Shown here in pieces: positions 61,089-64,000 of a stretch of 64,000 bases of DNA. The DNA comes from Echinococcus granulosus. Lineage: Eukaryota; Platyhelminthes; Cestoda; Cyclophyllidea; Taeniidae. The stretch lies in contig NW_020170382.1 of NCBI RefSeq assembly GCF_000524195.1, positions 3,193,403 to 3,257,402 of the forward strand. The letters are read 5' to 3'. A program made the position numbers and the translations under genes. The notes beneath the pieces are model-generated. The model did no database searches. It saw only the letters and a program-made list of their open reading frames with translations, and was not told the origin of the DNA. How positions within the stretch are numbered: position 1 is the first letter of the stretch; every line of letters begins with the position of its first letter.

Positions 61089-62564
61089 ATGCATAGATAC
61101 GTACGTACAAAGACTTTGATATATCTCTCAACAGCCTCTGCTGTCACACTCTTCCATTGATAAAAGGAAATTGAGTTGACAAACCTGGCTCACGGCTTGG
61201 AGAATTGAAATGTTAACCCAACACCTTCTCTGTCATATTAACCACACTGAAGGGTGCTGTCAAGGTCGGTGGCAGCCTCGCAACATCACTGGTGATTGCA
61301 TTCTGTATGTTGAACACAAGCTGATAAATCATCGGTCTACACGCACACACCCAAGTATCGAAATGAGGTGGCAACACTCCACTCATTTGTAAAGGCAGCG
61401 TGTTTGTCTGACTTTACCTTCCAAGTCCTCGTACCCATCAATTTATCAACGAGGCCCTCGCTGATTAGGAGCTCCAAGTCACCCACATCTATAAATACTC
61501 GAAAAAGTGAGTAAATCATACATCAATGTGAACAAACCAAAGCCACGAGATGATGTCTACCGTGTACTTCACCCCACATGGGTGAAGACTAGGAAGATGA
61601 AAGAAAGGCGTGAAACGTATCTCACAGCATAGCTTACTTTAACAGGCTCTTGCGAAGTAAGTGAAGGTTAGTTTGTTAACCACCAAATCATCCTAGCATC
61701 CAGAAAGGTTAAATACTGTTGCAGGCCTCACACAGATACCTTCAACGAGACAATTCTCAATCTCTCTTCTTTTAGATGCACAGTCCTACTAATTGTTGAG
61801 GTGGAATATGTGGGGTGGGCAACTCACTACGATGGAGCAGATCAATACATGACAATGACACTCCCCTCCATGAATTCTGTCTGTCCGATTTAAACTTCCA
61901 GAGAGCTCGTCGATGCGGCCCATTTCACCTGCATTCTCATGCCCACCAGATCAGGCTACATCTCATTTGCAAACCTCCTCACTCCAATATCCTGCTCAGT
62001 CCAGGTGACTGGGGTGATGGAAATGGTGGACAAACGGATGGCATCCTCTCCAAACATATGTCAGCTACTCACTTAGATAGCTGAACATGACAGCAACTGA
62101 AAAGCTTATTAGTTCAATTGCTTTACTGCTCGCCTCCTCCCTCTTCTTCTTCTTTTTCTGTTCCGCGACAACATGAGGCCTCACCTCACCTCCAATAAGG
62201 CGAACTCGGTCAGCACACCTTCATATAGCCGCAACTTTGAAGATATCGACACGTATCTACAGAAGACTTCCCTTTGTCCGCAAGGAATAACTCTGTCATT
62301 CTTAAGAATGATCATCCAGCAGATGGTATACTCGCCTAATAGGTCCGTATCTGATGGGTCAGCTCATCAGTTGGTACTGCGTAAGCTTAATTAATTAGCC
62401 GAAACGGATATACTTCCTCATACATCCGTGTAAGTGTCGTGCATCTACAAATCAAGAAAAATTTGTGTAACTACATCAACATCCATCTGCCCACCATTCT
62501 TATGTGCGTCTATTTTTTCACCTTAGTTCTATACATCCACTTACATCTGTTTTGGGCTTTGACG

Positions 62565-62635
62565 CATTCACCAATGCGTCCCACATCCATCCATCCCTTC
62601 ATCCGTCCCTCTATCCATCTCTTCACCCATATGTG
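62565..62635. repeat. Degenerate CATC tetranucleotide tract
   Basis: cacatccatccatcccttc followed by atccgtccctctatcc belongs to the same impure tetranucleotide class on the opposite strand. Confidence 0.5.
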
Positions 62636-63803
62636 ATTACCAGTTTACATCTAGTATAACTATTCATTGAGGTAATTTTTGGAGATGCGCAAACAATGAG
62701 AATATATTTTTTGAGTTTGCATTAGTGCTTTTGCCTTTTGTAGAGTTGGTCATTCTAAAATGTATTGTTGTTTTTCTATAGTCATTTTTTCAAAGTTTTG
62801 AAATCTTATCATATTTCCACTTTTTCGATAGCGCAATTCCTTCGACTTGCCAGGAATCTCCTTTTATGCCACAATGTGCTGGGTTTTATCCCAATTAATG
62901 TGTAAAATTGTTCTATTTTATGCATAATAATCACTTTCCTAAACATTTTTTTTCCAACTTCATGCTTTGTTTATCCATTTATTATATCTGCCAGTTGGCA
63001 ATGATTTAGCAAACAAACAACCAGTGCCTAATGTGGGGGGGGGTATTTTGTTTATCGGTATAGATTGGCCAAGTTGGGTCATTCAAGATCAGGGAAAGCA
63101 CAGATGCCTTACAATTTCACCTTGTTGGGTGAAAAAGCGCCAACATCCCCATTGGTCGAAGTGCCTTGATCATGGAAGTCTTCACGCCTTGATTGGCGGT
63201 ATACGTGAGATGGGTGCTGTCCACGTCCTTGAGAGGCGGCCTTGGCACAGATTGCGGACAGTAAGGCCCGCCCGCGTAGCGCAGTTTTGGAGACGGAACA
63301 AAACACACACGCACAGGAGGGTAGTAGTGGAGGCGTGATTCACGACTTGGTGTCTGGACTCCACTTTTTTGCCTTCCTTTGCCTGCTAGTTTTGGTACAA
63401 CAGAGATGGGAAAAAGCGCTGTCGGAGAACCGTTTTTTTGTCGGTAAGTCCCTTTTTAATAACCACATTTGTAAAACCAGCGGTGAAATGTTGCAATGCC
63501 ACAGGAAGGAGCTGTCGCAGTGATTAGCGGGTCCAGATGACGGACAGATCTGAATGACGGTGGACCAGCGATCGGTCGATGAATTGAGGATAAGTAAGTA
63601 CGGAATATACGGATTGACAATTCCAAGATAGTTTGATAGAAGGATGAAAGCACAGATTCTGCATGATAGACGGAAAGCCAAGGAATGAATGAACGGATTA
63701 ACGAAAAGTCGTGAGGATATAGAAAAAAATGATCTGTGAACTAAAAAGTATATAAAATAAACCCTTTTGTACTGGCAATTTATCTCGTTGCTGCAAAACA
63801 AAG

Positions 63804-63988
63804 TTTTTAAACTATGGAAATTCCCTACTCATTCCAATGGCGCTGCGTGCACATCAAACAGATGCCAAGTTTTCTCACGCTGAAGAGACACCCTCAACAC
63901 ACACGATTCACATAATCCAAGTCGAGGCAGAGTCACACTCACGCCCCCTGTCACGATTGTGGAGGGCCACACTTTCCTCACCCTCTTC
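63804..63988 (+). repeat. Right arm of the 185-bp perfect inverted repeat
   Basis: It is the exact reverse complement of 53424-53608. The last 12 bases of the window (63989-64000) continue the arm beyond the point where the left arm meets the gap, so the true repeat may be longer. Confidence 0.9.
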
Positions 63989-64000
63989 TTCATCTCCCTC
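63837..64000 (+). CDS. Possible 5' end of an unrecognised gene, open to the window edge
   Basis: An ATG opens a frame that runs off the window after 54 codons. It begins MALRAHQTDAKFSHAEE and turns into a Ser/Pro-rich stretch (TLSSPSSSSPS). The same frame on the - strand starts at 53575 in the left arm. The perfect conservation of both copies may reflect recent duplication, not coding constraint. No family is recognised. Confidence 0.22.
   Translation, partial: MALRAHQTDAKFSHAEETPSTHTIHIIQVEAESHSRPLSRLWRATLSSPSSSSP

Larger units (their letters stand above)
53609..63803. other. Repeat-rich, gene-poor region
   Basis: It contains degenerate ATGG/CCAT tetranucleotide tracts, three family 2 repeat pieces, CA microsatellites and a GGGTGTGGC motif at 54278-54286. 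No gene could be supported. Weak exon-like pieces on the - strand near 61.2-61.5 kb are treated under findings. Confidence 0.4.

Overview
The window is nuclear DNA of a eukaryote, most likely a parasitic flatworm and probably a tapeworm (cestode). All genes are split by GT-AG introns, several of them only 31-43 nt long. There is no bacterial-style gene packing. The gene set (annexins with a repeat II-III linker insertion, alpha and beta tubulin, a mitochondrial ferredoxin, a KLF factor) fits a compact flatworm genome. The taxon is inferred from gene style, not from a marker. Composition is AT-leaning and even, apart from GC-richer patches near 40.6, 43.2, 47.1 and 52.3-53.6 kb.

Layout. (1) 1-16 kb: two tandem annexin genes on the + strand, with nearly identical exon structures and copies of one short dispersed repeat in and around them. 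(2) 17.5-21.4 kb: beta tubulin and alpha tubulin in tandem on the - strand, each intact. (3) 22.0-23.7 kb: a - strand CCDC51/MITOK-like mitochondrial inner-membrane protein with a duplicated exon pair. (4) 24.5-25.4 kb: an adrenodoxin-type [2Fe-2S] ferredoxin on the + strand, head to head with CCDC51. (5) 29.6-33.6 kb: a WKF-domain (C7orf50-like) nucleolar-type protein on the + strand. (6) 33.6-43.0 kb: gene-poor, with repeats, one unassigned ORF and a CpG/E-box/CCAAT patch. (7) 43.5-45.0 kb: a KLF9/13-type Kruppel-like factor with a TATA box and CACCC/CCAAT elements upstream. (8) 45-64 kb: a gene-poor, repeat-rich flank with a 100-N gap at 53324-53423. Next to the gap is a 185-bp sequence that recurs as a perfect inverted copy at the right end of the window. 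A possible - strand Cys-rich gene lies at 52.3-53.6 kb.

How the genes relate. The annexins are membrane-binding proteins from one duplication. The tubulins supply both halves of the microtubule dimer from one locus. CCDC51 and ferredoxin are both mitochondrial and may share a promoter region. The KLF lies in a long intergenic region with many CACCC/CCAAT motifs, as developmental regulators often do. No single pathway links all the loci. All exon boundaries were read by eye from splice signals, phase and family similarity, with no transcript data.
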